Below, piece after piece: positions 1-7,501 of a stretch of 33,997 nucleotides of DNA. This stretch comes from an uncultured Coriobacteriaceae bacterium (GTDB lineage: Bacteria; Actinomycetota; Coriobacteriia; Coriobacteriales; Atopobiaceae), in the NCBI GenBank assembly GCA_902795065.1, contig CADBJR010000029.1:1-33997 (forward strand). Direction: 5' to 3'. The position numbers were made by a program, and so were the translations under genes. Position 1 is the stretch's first letter, and each line of letters starts with the position of its first letter. Under the pieces are notes generated by a model that had not been told where the DNA came from, did not search any database, and saw nothing but the letters and a program-made list of their open reading frames with translations.

Positions 1-148
1 CTTGGGGCTCGTTTCGTCTGCGATCTGCGGAGCGTTTCTCTTCGCGGCGTTCCGACGCGTTCGCGAGCAGGGCAGCGCCTTCGATGCGCCGGCTTTCTCG
101 GCCGAGCTCATGCGTTTGGTGACACAGGGGCTTGCAAGCGCAGGGTAG
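1..148 (+). CDS. C-terminal end of an unidentified protein, possibly a TetR-type regulator (partial)
   Basis: An open frame enters from the left edge and stops at TAG 146-148, giving about 48 residues. The visible part begins with a hydrophobic, helix-like stretch (GLVSSAICGAFLFAAFRRV) and ends in an amphipathic helix (FSAELMRLVTQGLASAG). This resembles the last two ligand-domain helices of TetR/AcrR regulators, but the DNA-binding half lies outside the window, so the assignment is only a guess. GC content and codon use match the neighbours. It converges on the nhaC-like gene. Confidence 0.4.
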   Translation, partial: LGLVSSAICGAFLFAAFRRVREQGSAFDAPAFSAELMRLVTQGLASAG

Positions 149-159
149 GATCGCAACAA

Positions 160-173
160 AACACCCGGGTGTT
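160..173. terminator. Palindrome between convergent genes, possible terminator
   Basis: AACACCCGGGTGTT is a perfect 14-base palindrome in the gap between the partial gene and the convergent antiporter gene. Read on the minus strand it is followed by TTTGTTG, so it could end the antiporter transcript. The stem is short (5 bp with a CCGG loop) and it could equally be an operator. Confidence 0.35.
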
Positions 174-203
174 CCGTTCAAACTTGCAACTGTTATATCG
201 CGT

Positions 204-225
204 GGGACAGCGAGTTACCTGTCCC
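204..225 (-). repeat. GGGACAG/CTGTCCC hairpin overlapping the nhaC-like stop codon
   Basis: GGGACAG at 204-210 and CTGTCCC at 219-225 are inverted repeats with an 8-base loop that contains the TAA stop of the antiporter gene (215-217, minus strand). The core words are shared with the GACAGG repeat units at 5158-5246 and 13547-13575, so it may be a degenerate member of that family. It could also help end the transcript. Confidence 0.45.
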
Positions 226-1879
226 CATCGTCCCGCGGAGTGTGGCGGGAGGAGGCCAGCTCCTCGGCGGTGGGCTCCTCCGGTACGATCTTCCTGCTGT
301 AGGCGCGCATGCCGAGAGCCACGACCGTGGTGAGCGCGAACGCGAAGACCACCGAGAGGAGTGCGTTCTTGGACCAGCCGGCGAAGAGGCAGCTGAAGAT
401 GGAGCAGATGCCCACCGTGATGGCGTAGGGCAGCTGCGAGTTGACGTGCGCCATGTGGTTGCAGCCTGCGCCAGTGGACGAGAGGATCGTGGTATCGGAG
501 ATGGGCGAGCAGTGGTCCACCACCGAGATCTCCTCGGGGGCGACCGCGGCGCAGATGGTGATGGACATGGGCGTCATGATGGCCATGGCGCCCCAGGAGA
601 CGCCGGAGGTGAAGGAGATGGCTGCCGTCACCACGAAGAGCAGGGCGGGCAGGAGCATGCCGGGGGTCTCGACGGGCACCAGGCTGGCCACATAGCTGCC
701 CGTGCCGAGCACGGCGTCGTCCATGACGCCGGCAAGCGTCCAGGCGAGCACCAGCAGGAGCATGGTGTCGATCATCGACTTGAAGCCCTGGCTGAAGGCA
801 TCCACGAAACTCTTGGACGTGTGGAGCTTGCGCGGGACGTAGAGCACGAAGGTGAAGACGAGCGAGATGACCGTGGCGTGCGTGAGCACCAGCGACGTGT
901 CGACGTTGCCGAAGGCATCGAGCATGCTCTCGCCGGCGAAGAAGCCGCCCTCGGCGAGCATGAGCAGGATGGTCGAGGCGATGAGCACGAGCATGGGCAC
1001 GATGAGGTCGCTCGCGCGGGCCTTGCCCTTGTCGCCCCACTCGGGAATCTCGCCGAAACGCAGCTCGTCGGTGATGTCGTTGCCAGACTTTGCGGCCGCC
1101 TCGTATTTGGCCATGGGGCCGATGTTGATGTCCCAGATGGCCGAGAACAGCACCATGAGCAGGGTGAGCCACGCGTAGTAGTTATAGGGCAAGGTCGACA
1201 GGAAAGCATTGATGCCCGAGATGGAGAACCCGTACTTGGCGAGGTTGGGGTTCATGAGCGCGATGACCGTGGCGACCCAGCTCGAGATGGGGAACAGGAT
1301 GGTGACGGGCGCTGCCGTGGAGTCGTCGTTGTAGGCCAGGCGGGCCTTGGAGATGCGGAACCGCTCGTAGATGGGCTGCATGACGTTACCCACGGTAAGG
1401 GCGTTGAAGTAATCGTCGATGAAGATGAAGATGCCCAGGAAGAAGGCGAGGAGCTGCGCACCCAGACGGCTCTTCACGTGCTTGGCCGCCCATGAGGCGA
1501 AGGCCATCGAGCCGCCCGCGTTGGAGACCACCTCCACGAAGCCGCCCAGCAATCCGATGAAGATCATGAGCTCCATGTTGTCGATGTCGGTGAGCACGCC
1601 GAAGATGGCGTTGATGCCCTCATATGCGGGGCCGAGCACGGGGTTCGACACCTCGAAGGCAGCCCCGGCAGGCGCGAAGTTGACGTAGATGATGTAACCA
1701 ACGATCACACCGATGGACAGGGAGAAGATCGCCCGCTTGGTCTTGATTGCAAGCGAGATGGCGACGAGGGGAGGGATGAGGGAGAGAATTCCGTAGGCCG
1801 AGCCTTCCAAAGGGACCACTTCCTGCCATAGGTATGTGCCGACCGCGTTGTTATAAAGGTACGCAATTTCTCTAGGCAT
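215..1879 (-). CDS. nhaC: NhaC-family Na+/H+ antiporter-like membrane protein
   Basis: The 554-residue product is a polytopic membrane protein with about a dozen hydrophobic segments. It has NhaC/ion-transporter features: an N-terminal YGILSLIPPLVAISLAIKTK segment, a central IFIDDYFNALTVGNVM segment with paired aspartates, and a second-half SGVSWGAMAIM plus DHCSPISDTTILSSTGAGC motif. Such proteins exchange Na+ for H+, though some relatives carry organic substrates. The first ATG (1879) has no clear ribosome-binding site. A TTG at 1810, preceded by AGGAAG about 7 bases away, would give a 531-residue protein starting MEGSAYGILSLIPP, closer to the usual family N-terminus, and may be the true start. 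It diverges from the APC permease and agmatine deiminase genes, which fits a pH or cation role. The family call is firm, the substrate is not. Confidence 0.85.
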   Translation of the reverse strand: MPREIAYLYNNAVGTYLWQEVVPLEGSAYGILSLIPPLVAISLAIKTKRAIFSLSIGVIVGYIIYVNFAPAGAAFEVSNPVLGPAYEGINAIFGVLTDIDNMELMIFIGLLGGFVEVVSNAGGSMAFASWAAKHVKSRLGAQLLAFFLGIFIFIDDYFNALTVGNVMQPIYERFRISKARLAYNDDSTAAPVTILFPISSWVATVIALMNPNLAKYGFSISGINAFLSTLPYNYYAWLTLLMVLFSAIWDINIGPMAKYEAAAKSGNDITDELRFGEIPEWGDKGKARASDLIVPMLVLIASTILLMLAEGGFFAGESMLDAFGNVDTSLVLTHATVISLVFTFVLYVPRKLHTSKSFVDAFSQGFKSMIDTMLLLVLAWTLAGVMDDAVLGTGSYVASLVPVETPGMLLPALLFVVTAAISFTSGVSWGAMAIMTPMSITICAAVAPEEISVVDHCSPISDTTILSSTGAGCNHMAHVNSQLPYAITVGICSIFSCLFAGWSKNALLSVVFAFALTTVVALGMRAYSRKIVPEEPTAEELASSRHTPRDDGDR

Positions 1880-2000
1880 GCTCGTGCCGATGGCGTTTAA
1901 ATCGGTTGAATATGGCTGAGGAGGCCAAAAACATCATCGGAGCGTCCCTCGTCGAGTACGACACGGCTCGGGAACATGTTTGATTCGCTGCCGATTGCCC

Positions 2001-2028
2001 TTCACAACTCCTTCACAATCGATATAAA
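2001..2028 (+). promoter_or_regulatory. Candidate promoter for the first APC permease
   Basis: TTCACA (2001-2006) and TATAAA (2023-2028) are separated by 16 bases. They lie in an AT-richer stretch of the 263-base gap between the divergent antiporter and permease genes and would leave a leader of about 105 bases. TTCACAA also occurs twice in tandem here (2001 and 2012), which could be a binding site. This is a pattern match only. Confidence 0.4.
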
Positions 2029-2142
2029 CTCGAATGAACTCATGGGGTTACAGAGGTTGTGCCATACTACCCTGCGAATACATCCGCCTGCGTTGACGGG
2101 CAAGGGCGGGAAGAACGTGTTCGATCGAGAAAGGAAAGAAAA

Positions 2143-3579
2143 GTGGAAAAGAAGGGCCTTTCGTTCTTCACGATCATCTCCACGGTGATCTGCGTCGTCT
2201 TCGTGTGCGAAGCCGCCGCGCCTGCTGCTGCCATCGGCAACCAGCAGTTCTTCTGGTGGATCTTCCTGATCATCACCTTCCTGATCCCCTACGGCCTGGC
2301 AGTCGCAGAGCTCGGCACCGCCTATGAGTCCGACGGAGGCATCATCGACTGGATCCGCGACGGCCTCGGCGACAAGTGGGCCGCACGCGCCGCGTACTAC
2401 TACTGGGTCAACTACCCGTTCTGGATCGCCTCGCTGGCCACGCTGTTCCCCTACATCATGACGATGATCTCGGGCTACACGATCGACTTCGAGGCCAACA
2501 TCTGGGTCACCCTCGCCATCGAGCTGGCCTTCACCTGGATCGTCACCTTCATGGCCTTCTCGCCCGTCTCCGACTCCGAGTGGGTCCTCAACGGCGGCGC
2601 CATCATCAAGGTTGCCGTGGCCGTCATCGTCGGCTGCGTCGGCATCTGGTTCGCCGCTACCAACGGCTTCGCCTCCGACATGAGCCCCGCCACCTTCCTG
2701 CCCGACCTCTCCGGCGGCAACGCTCTCGGCTACCTCTCGATCATCATCTTCAACTTTATGGGCTTCGAGGTCATCTGCACCATGACCGGCGACATGAAGG
2801 ACCCCAAGCATGAGATCCCGCGCGCCGTCATCCTCGGCGGTATCGCCATTGCCGTGATCTACCTGTTCGCCTCCTTCGGCATCGGCGCCGCCATCCCCGC
2901 CGACCAGATCGACCCCGACTTCGGCATGGTCGTCGCCCTCGAGACCATGGTCGGCAACGGCTTCCTCTTCAAGCTCGTCGCCGTCCTGTTCCTCATCACC
3001 ATGTTCGCCAACATGGCCTCTTGGTCCTTCGGCGTCAACTCCGTCGCCGCCTACGCCGCCCAGACCGGCAACATGCCCAAGGTCTTCGGCAAGATGAACC
3101 CCAAGACCGGCATGCCCGATGGCGCCGCCATCACCAACGGCGTGGTGACCTCGCTCATCCTCTGCATCCAGCTCATCCCCAACGAGTTCATCTCCAACAA
3201 CATCTTCTGGATGCTCTTCGGCCTGTCCGTCGTCTTCCTGCTGCTCACCTTCCCTGCGTTCATGAAGCTCCGCAAGGTCGACCCCGATCGTCCGCGCATC
3301 TACGAGTTCCCCTTCAAGGGCGCCATGTTCAAGATCGCCCTCATCGTTCCGATGATCGAGCTCGTCGCGGCCGTCATCGCCACCGTCATCCCGCTGTCCG
3401 CCGAGGAGGTCGGCGACAAGGTCCCGATGATCATCGGCCTCATCGTCTTCCTCGTCATCGGCGAGATCTTCCGCATCGTCTCCGCCAAGGGCCGCACCGA
3501 GGAGTACAAGGGCCTCACGCCCGAGCTCGCCGCCCAGCGCAACGCCGAGGAGGCTGCAGCCGCTGCCGCCGAGGAGTAA
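2143..3579 (+). CDS. APC-family amino acid/polyamine permease, copy 1
   Basis: The 478-residue polytopic protein has about 12 membrane helices and belongs to the amino acid-polyamine-organocation superfamily (e.g. FFWWIFLIITFLIPYGLAVA, then IIFNFMGFEVICTMTGDM). The reading frame is open upstream to 2059, but GTG at 2143 is preferred. It follows AGGAAAG at 2132-2138, its product starts MEKKGLSFFTIISTVICVVF, and this gives exactly the same length and alignment as the next gene. The tandem paralogue and the following agmatine deiminase suggest an agmatine, putrescine or arginine exchanger, but substrate is inferred from context. The C-terminus is alanine/glutamate-rich. A strong hairpin follows the stop. 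Confidence 0.88.
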   Translation: MEKKGLSFFTIISTVICVVFVCEAAAPAAAIGNQQFFWWIFLIITFLIPYGLAVAELGTAYESDGGIIDWIRDGLGDKWAARAAYYYWVNYPFWIASLATLFPYIMTMISGYTIDFEANIWVTLAIELAFTWIVTFMAFSPVSDSEWVLNGGAIIKVAVAVIVGCVGIWFAATNGFASDMSPATFLPDLSGGNALGYLSIIIFNFMGFEVICTMTGDMKDPKHEIPRAVILGGIAIAVIYLFASFGIGAAIPADQIDPDFGMVVALETMVGNGFLFKLVAVLFLITMFANMASWSFGVNSVAAYAAQTGNMPKVFGKMNPKTGMPDGAAITNGVVTSLILCIQLIPNEFISNNIFWMLFGLSVVFLLLTFPAFMKLRKVDPDRPRIYEFPFKGAMFKIALIVPMIELVAAVIATVIPLSAEEVGDKVPMIIGLIVFLVIGEIFRIVSAKGRTEEYKGLTPELAAQRNAEEAAAAAAEE

Positions 3580-3601
3580 ACCCGGTTTCAACTGATTTAC
3601 A

Positions 3602-3631
3602 GACGCCCCCAACCGCTCGGTTGGGGGCGTC
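3602..3631 (+). terminator. Strong hairpin terminator after APC permease 1
   Basis: A perfect 13-bp stem (3602-3614 with 3619-3631) has a GCTC loop and is followed by CTGCTTTA, a weak T-tract. It probably separates the two permease genes into different transcripts or lowers read-through. Confidence 0.75.
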
Positions 3632-3705
3632 CTGCTTTACTATGGACACGGTAGAACGATGCCCCAGCATCCTGTCCGCCCCAGGACCGGTGAGAGGAGT
3701 CCGCG

Positions 3706-5142
3706 ATGTCCGAGAAGAAGTTCTCCTTGAAGGACGTCGTCCTGTCCGTCATCTGCGTCACGTTCACCATCGAGGCCGTGGCCCCCGCGGCAGCTATGGG
3801 CAACGTGCAGTTCTTCTGGTGGATCTTCCTCATCATCACGTTCCTGCTTCCCTACGGCCTCGTCGTCGCCGAGCTCGGCACTACCTACGATTCCGACGGC
3901 GGCCTCTACGACTGGGTCCGCGAGGGCTTGGGCGACGCGTGGGCGGCGCGCATCTCGTGGTACTACTGGGTGAACTTCCCGCTGTGGATGGCGAGCCTCG
4001 CCTGCATGTTCCCGTCCATCATCAACGCGCTCTGGGGTGTCGAGTTCTCGCTGCCCGTCGCCATCATCATCGAGCTCGCCTTCGTGTGGGGCGTCACGAT
4101 CCTGGCCTTCTCGCCCATCTCCGAGGCCGAGTGGATCATGAACGGCGGCGCCGCCATCAAGATGTTCATCACGGCCGTCGTCGCCATCGCGGGCATCTGG
4201 TTCGCCGCCACGCACGGGTTCGCCAACGACATGAGCATCTCGACGTTTTTGCCCAACCTCTCGAGCCTCGACTCGCTCACGTACCTCTCGATCATCCTGT
4301 TCAACTTCATGGGCTTCGAGGTCATCGCGACCTTCACGAGCTCCATGGACAACCCCGCGCGCGACATCCCCAAGGCCCTCGTGGTCGGCGGCATCACCAT
4401 CGTCGCAATCTACCTGCTCTGCGGCATCGGCCTCGGCGCCGCGGTCCCCGTCGAGGAGCTCTCGCTCGACTCCGGCATGGTCGACGCCGTCGCCGCCATG
4501 CTCGGCGGCACGCACCCGCTCACGATGATCGTGGGCGTGGTCTTCCTGATCACGCTGTTCGCGAACATGACCAGCTGGTCGTTCGGCATCAACGTGGTCG
4601 CGAGCTATGCGGCCAAGCAGAAGAACATGCCGCGGCCCTTCGCCTACACCAACGAGAAGACCGAGATGCCCAACGGATCGGCCATCATGACCGGCGTCGT
4701 CGCATCGCTCGTCCTGCTGCTCCAGATCCCGCTCGGCGAGGACTCGCCGGTGTTCTGGATCTTCTTCTCGATGAACGTCGTGTTCCTGCTCATGAGCTAC
4801 ACCCCGATGTTCCCGGCCATGCTGCAGCTGCGCAAGCACGATGCGGACCGCCCGCGCGTGTTCCGCGCGCCGTTCGAGGGCAAGCTCCTCACGGTCATGC
4901 TCGCCATCCCCGCCATCGAGCTCGTGCTCTCCATCATCGCGACCATCGTCCCGCTCAACGGCAGCGAGGCCGAGATGGAGAAGCTGCCCATGCTCATCGG
5001 CGTGGTCGCGCTCACCGCCGTGGGCGAGGTCATGCGCATCATCTCGAAGCGCGGCCGTGAGCAGGATTATCCCGGCATCGGCCGCGGCGTGCCCAGCATG
5101 TTCGACGCACCTGCCGAGGATGTCGCCGAACTCGAGGAGTAG
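3706..5142 (+). CDS. APC-family amino acid/polyamine permease, copy 2
   Basis: The 478-residue membrane protein aligns without obvious large gaps to the preceding permease. Shared blocks include QFFWWIFLIITFL, YGL.VAELGT.Y.SDGG, WYYWVN.P.W.ASLA.MFP, FNFMGFEV and a DADRPRVF/DPDRPRIY block before the last helices. The start ATG is preceded by AGAGGAG. Lying 117 bases upstream of agmatine deiminase, it is the better candidate for the agmatine (or agmatine/putrescine) carrier of that pathway. The two copies have clearly diverged, so they may have different substrates. The C-terminal tail is acidic. Family assignment is confident and substrate is inferred. Confidence 0.88.
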   Translation: MSEKKFSLKDVVLSVICVTFTIEAVAPAAAMGNVQFFWWIFLIITFLLPYGLVVAELGTTYDSDGGLYDWVREGLGDAWAARISWYYWVNFPLWMASLACMFPSIINALWGVEFSLPVAIIIELAFVWGVTILAFSPISEAEWIMNGGAAIKMFITAVVAIAGIWFAATHGFANDMSISTFLPNLSSLDSLTYLSIILFNFMGFEVIATFTSSMDNPARDIPKALVVGGITIVAIYLLCGIGLGAAVPVEELSLDSGMVDAVAAMLGGTHPLTMIVGVVFLITLFANMTSWSFGINVVASYAAKQKNMPRPFAYTNEKTEMPNGSAIMTGVVASLVLLLQIPLGEDSPVFWIFFSMNVVFLLMSYTPMFPAMLQLRKHDADRPRVFRAPFEGKLLTVMLAIPAIELVLSIIATIVPLNGSEAEMEKLPMLIGVVALTAVGEVMRIISKRGREQDYPGIGRGVPSMFDAPAEDVAELEE

Positions 5143-5157
5143 CTGTATTTAGCGGAT

Positions 5158-5246
5158 CCTGTCAAAGGGACAGGTTATTTGACAGGTTCCGTTTTTCTAT
5201 TCCTATCGGCAGAGCAACCTGTCAAATAACCTGTCCCTTTGACAGG
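5158..5246. repeat. Paired inverted REP-like units: perfect 31-bp inverted repeat
   Basis: Bases 5158-5188 and 5216-5246 are perfect reverse complements (31 bp) around a 27-base AT-richer spacer. Each arm is itself a hairpin unit, CCTGTCAAA followed by 11 bases and TTTGACAGG. The right arm ends immediately before the AGGAAAGGAG ribosome-binding site of aguA. Another unit with one base change lies at 13547-13575. As RNA it would be a very stable stem between the permease and aguA, acting as terminator, attenuator or RNA stabiliser. As DNA it resembles an inverted REP doublet. Confidence 0.85.
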
Positions 5247-5259
5247 AAAGGAGAGAACT

Positions 5260-6375
5260 ATGCGCACTATCTACCAGGACGAGTCTACGCCCAAGGCCGA
5301 CGGCTTCTGGATGCCCGGCGAGTACGAGGAGCAGGAGCGCACCTGGATCCTCTGGCCGCATCGTGCTGACGTCTGGCGCAACGGCGCCAAGCCCGCACAG
5401 AAGGTCTTCACCGAGGTCATCCGCACCATCGCGCGCTTCCAGCCCGTCACCGTGGGCGTGAACGCAGAGGACTGGCCCGCGGTGTGCGAGCTCTTCGATA
5501 AGGATGAGAATGTGCGCGTGCTGCTCATGCAGTACAACGACTCCTGGCTGCGCGATCCGGGCCCGGCGTTCCTCGTGAACGGCAAGGGCGAGCTCGCGCT
5601 CAGCCACTTCCACTTCAACGCCTACGGCGGCTTCGTCGACGGTCTGTACTTCCCGTGGGACAAGGACGCCTCTCTGGGCCTTCAGATCGCCCAGATCGAG
5701 CAGGTGAACCGCTATCGTCCCGACGACTACATCCTCGAGGGCGGCTCGTTCAACTGCGACGGCCAGGGCACCGTCGTCGTGACCGAGATGTGCCTTCTGA
5801 ACGAGGACCGCAACCCGCAGTACACCAAGGAGCAGATCGAGGGTCTTCTCGGCGAGTACCTCGGCATCGAGAAGGTCATCTGGATCAAGGACGGCATCGA
5901 TCCCTACGAGACCAACGGCCACGTTGACGACGTCGCGTGCTTCTCCGCGCCGGGCGAGGTCTGCTGCATGTGGACCGACGATCCCGAGCACAAGTTCTAC
6001 CGCGAGTGCCAGGAGGCCTACAAGACCCTCTCTGAGGCCACGGACGCCAAGGGCCGCAAGCTCAAGATCCACAAGGTGATCATGCCGTCCAAGTCCGTGT
6101 ACATGACCGAGGAAGAGGCCTCCACGATCGATCTGGTCGAGGGCAGCCTGCCCCGCACGCCCGAGGACGCCTTCGAGCCCAGCTACCTCAACTTCCTGCC
6201 CATCAACGGCGCCGTGCTGGTGCCGCAGTTCGGCGATCCCAACGACGCGCAGGCGCTCAAGGACATCCAGGCCGCATACCCCGACCGCGAGGTCATCGGC
6301 ATCTACACCAAGGAGGTCATCTTCGGCGGAGGCAACATCCACTGCATCACGCAGCAGCAGCCCAAGGTGAAGTGA
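5260..6375 (+). CDS. aguA: Agmatine deiminase
   Basis: The 371-residue cytosolic enzyme hydrolyses agmatine to N-carbamoylputrescine and ammonia. It shows the guanidine-modifying family signature throughout: N-terminal DGFWMPGEYEEQERTWILWP, SWLRDPGPAF (most relatives have RDTGP), LEGGSFNCDGQGTVVVTE, TNGHVDDVACF with the catalytic His, and the C-terminal GGGNIHCITQQQP with the nucleophilic Cys. Length is normal. ATG 5260 is chosen because it follows AGGAAAGGAG; an upstream in-frame TTG lies within the inverted repeat. No putrescine carbamoyltransferase or carbamate kinase gene is present in the window, so the rest of the pathway is elsewhere or absent. The stop codon is the first three bases of a repeat element. 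Confidence 0.96.
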   Translation: MRTIYQDESTPKADGFWMPGEYEEQERTWILWPHRADVWRNGAKPAQKVFTEVIRTIARFQPVTVGVNAEDWPAVCELFDKDENVRVLLMQYNDSWLRDPGPAFLVNGKGELALSHFHFNAYGGFVDGLYFPWDKDASLGLQIAQIEQVNRYRPDDYILEGGSFNCDGQGTVVVTEMCLLNEDRNPQYTKEQIEGLLGEYLGIEKVIWIKDGIDPYETNGHVDDVACFSAPGEVCCMWTDDPEHKFYRECQEAYKTLSEATDAKGRKLKIHKVIMPSKSVYMTEEEASTIDLVEGSLPRTPEDAFEPSYLNFLPINGAVLVPQFGDPNDAQALKDIQAAYPDREVIGIYTKEVIFGGGNIHCITQQQPKVK

Positions 6376-6403
6376 CGATTCTCCTCGTAGGACTTTTGTC
6401 AAC
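6373..6403 (+). repeat. Half copy of the TGACGATTCTCCTCG repeat, supplying the aguA stop
   Basis: These 31 bases recur at 11967-11997 and, inverted, in the right arm at 12051-12087. The initial TGA is the stop codon of aguA, exactly as for the amidohydrolase gene at 11952. No inverted right arm follows here; a GC-rich hairpin (6406-6434) follows instead. Confidence 0.85.
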
Positions 6404-6405
6404 CC

Positions 6406-6434
6406 GCGCCCCGTCGGCAGGTTCGGCGGGGCGC
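6406..6434 (+). terminator. Terminator-like hairpin after aguA
   Basis: GCGCCCCG (6406-6413) pairs with CGGGGCGC (6427-6434) across a 13-base loop and is followed by TTCTCAT. It likely ends the permease-aguA transcript. Confidence 0.65.
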
Positions 6435-6542
6435 TTCTCATCCGCTGAAAAACAACCCGAATAAACCAGCTGGCATGCCTGCACATGGGCATGATAGAAG
6501 CGGAAAGATAAAAGCCATAGCATCCGATCGAGGTGATACCAC

Positions 6543-7421
6543 ATGCCTATCCATATCCTGCGCCGCGGTCTCGCCCACGACCTCATCTTCATCCTCGTGG
6601 GCTCTACGATCTTCGCGATCGGCCTCAACTGCTTCGAGATTCCCAACGGCATCGCCGCAGGAGGTGCAGCGGGTCTCGCAACGGTCATCTCGGCGCTTGT
6701 CACGCGGTATCTCGGCATCCGCATCGGCGTCGGATCGTTGGTCCTGGCGATGAACGCACTCATCCTCATCCCGGTCTACCGCTCCGGCGGTCTGCGCTAC
6801 GCCGTGCGCACCATCTCCGGTGCCGTGGCGTCCGCGCTCCTCACCGACCTGCTCGCACCTTTCGTTCCCGTTCTCGGTGACGGGGACCTTCTGCTCTGCG
6901 CCATCTGGGGCGGCGTGGTGTGCGGCTTCGGAGTAGGCCTCATCTTCCGCGCGGGCGGCAGCACCGGCGGCACCGACGTGCTTGCCCAGTTCATCGCGAA
7001 GCGCAGCACGCTTTCCGTCGGAACTGCGAGCATGGTGACCGATATGGCGGTCGTCCTCTCATCCGTGCTCGCATTCGGCGTGGAGCATGCCCTCTATGCG
7101 GCGGTCTGCCTCTACGTGGGGAGCCGTCTCGTCGACATGGTGGTGGACGGCGGAAACACCCGTCGCGCCGTCTACGTCATCTCGCATCAGCCCGACATGC
7201 TCGAAGAACTTATCAACACCGAGCTCGGCCTCTCCTGCACGCGCCTCATGGCAGAGCAGGGCCGCCGTCGCAACATGAGCCCCGTGTTGCTCGTGGTGGT
7301 GGGAAAGGGCGAGCTCGCGATGCTGCGCAATCTGGTGCTCGAGGCGGATCACCATGCCAACCTCATCGTCTCGTCGGTAAGCGAGACGTTCGGGGAGGCG
7401 TTCGGTACCGCGGAGTCCTGA
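6543..7421 (+). CDS. YitT family membrane protein (DUF161 plus DUF2179)
   Basis: The 292-residue protein has five or six N-terminal membrane helices with the family pattern (LIFILVGSTIFAIGLNCFEIPNGIAAGGAAG; FRAGGSTGGTDVLAQFI). A soluble C-terminal domain from about residue 205 (VYVISHQPDMLEELINTE ... VLLVVVGKGELAMLRNLV ... SVSETFGEAF) matches DUF2179. Length is typical. The start ATG follows GAGGTGA. The biochemical role of the family is not established. It stands alone between the aguA terminator and a hairpin before the LuxR gene. Confidence 0.92.
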   Translation: MPIHILRRGLAHDLIFILVGSTIFAIGLNCFEIPNGIAAGGAAGLATVISALVTRYLGIRIGVGSLVLAMNALILIPVYRSGGLRYAVRTISGAVASALLTDLLAPFVPVLGDGDLLLCAIWGGVVCGFGVGLIFRAGGSTGGTDVLAQFIAKRSTLSVGTASMVTDMAVVLSSVLAFGVEHALYAAVCLYVGSRLVDMVVDGGNTRRAVYVISHQPDMLEELINTELGLSCTRLMAEQGRRRNMSPVLLVVVGKGELAMLRNLVLEADHHANLIVSSVSETFGEAFGTAES

Positions 7422-7449
7422 CGCGCCGCTGCCCGAAGTTGCAATTCTG

Positions 7450-7469
7450 ATAGCGTCCGCGCACGCTAT
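7450..7469 (+). terminator. Small hairpin after the yitT-like gene
   Basis: ATAGCGT (7450-7456) and ACGCTAT (7463-7469) form a perfect 7-bp stem with a 6-base loop, followed by TATTAA. It is 32 bases before the LuxR start, so it may be a weak terminator or an operator. Confidence 0.45.
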
Positions 7470-7501
7470 TATTAACCTGTTGCGGCGAATGGGAGGCGGC
7501 T

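Noticed and set aside
1912-1983. A 23-codon open frame (MAEEAKNIIGASLVEYDTAREHV) in the nhaC/permease gap
   Set aside because: It has no ribosome-binding site and no recognisable family. It may be a gene remnant, but nothing supports expression.
2002-3612. A 536-codon minus-strand frame opposite APC permease 1
   Set aside because: Low-complexity Asp/Glu/Gly/His-rich shadow that runs through the terminator and the promoter region.
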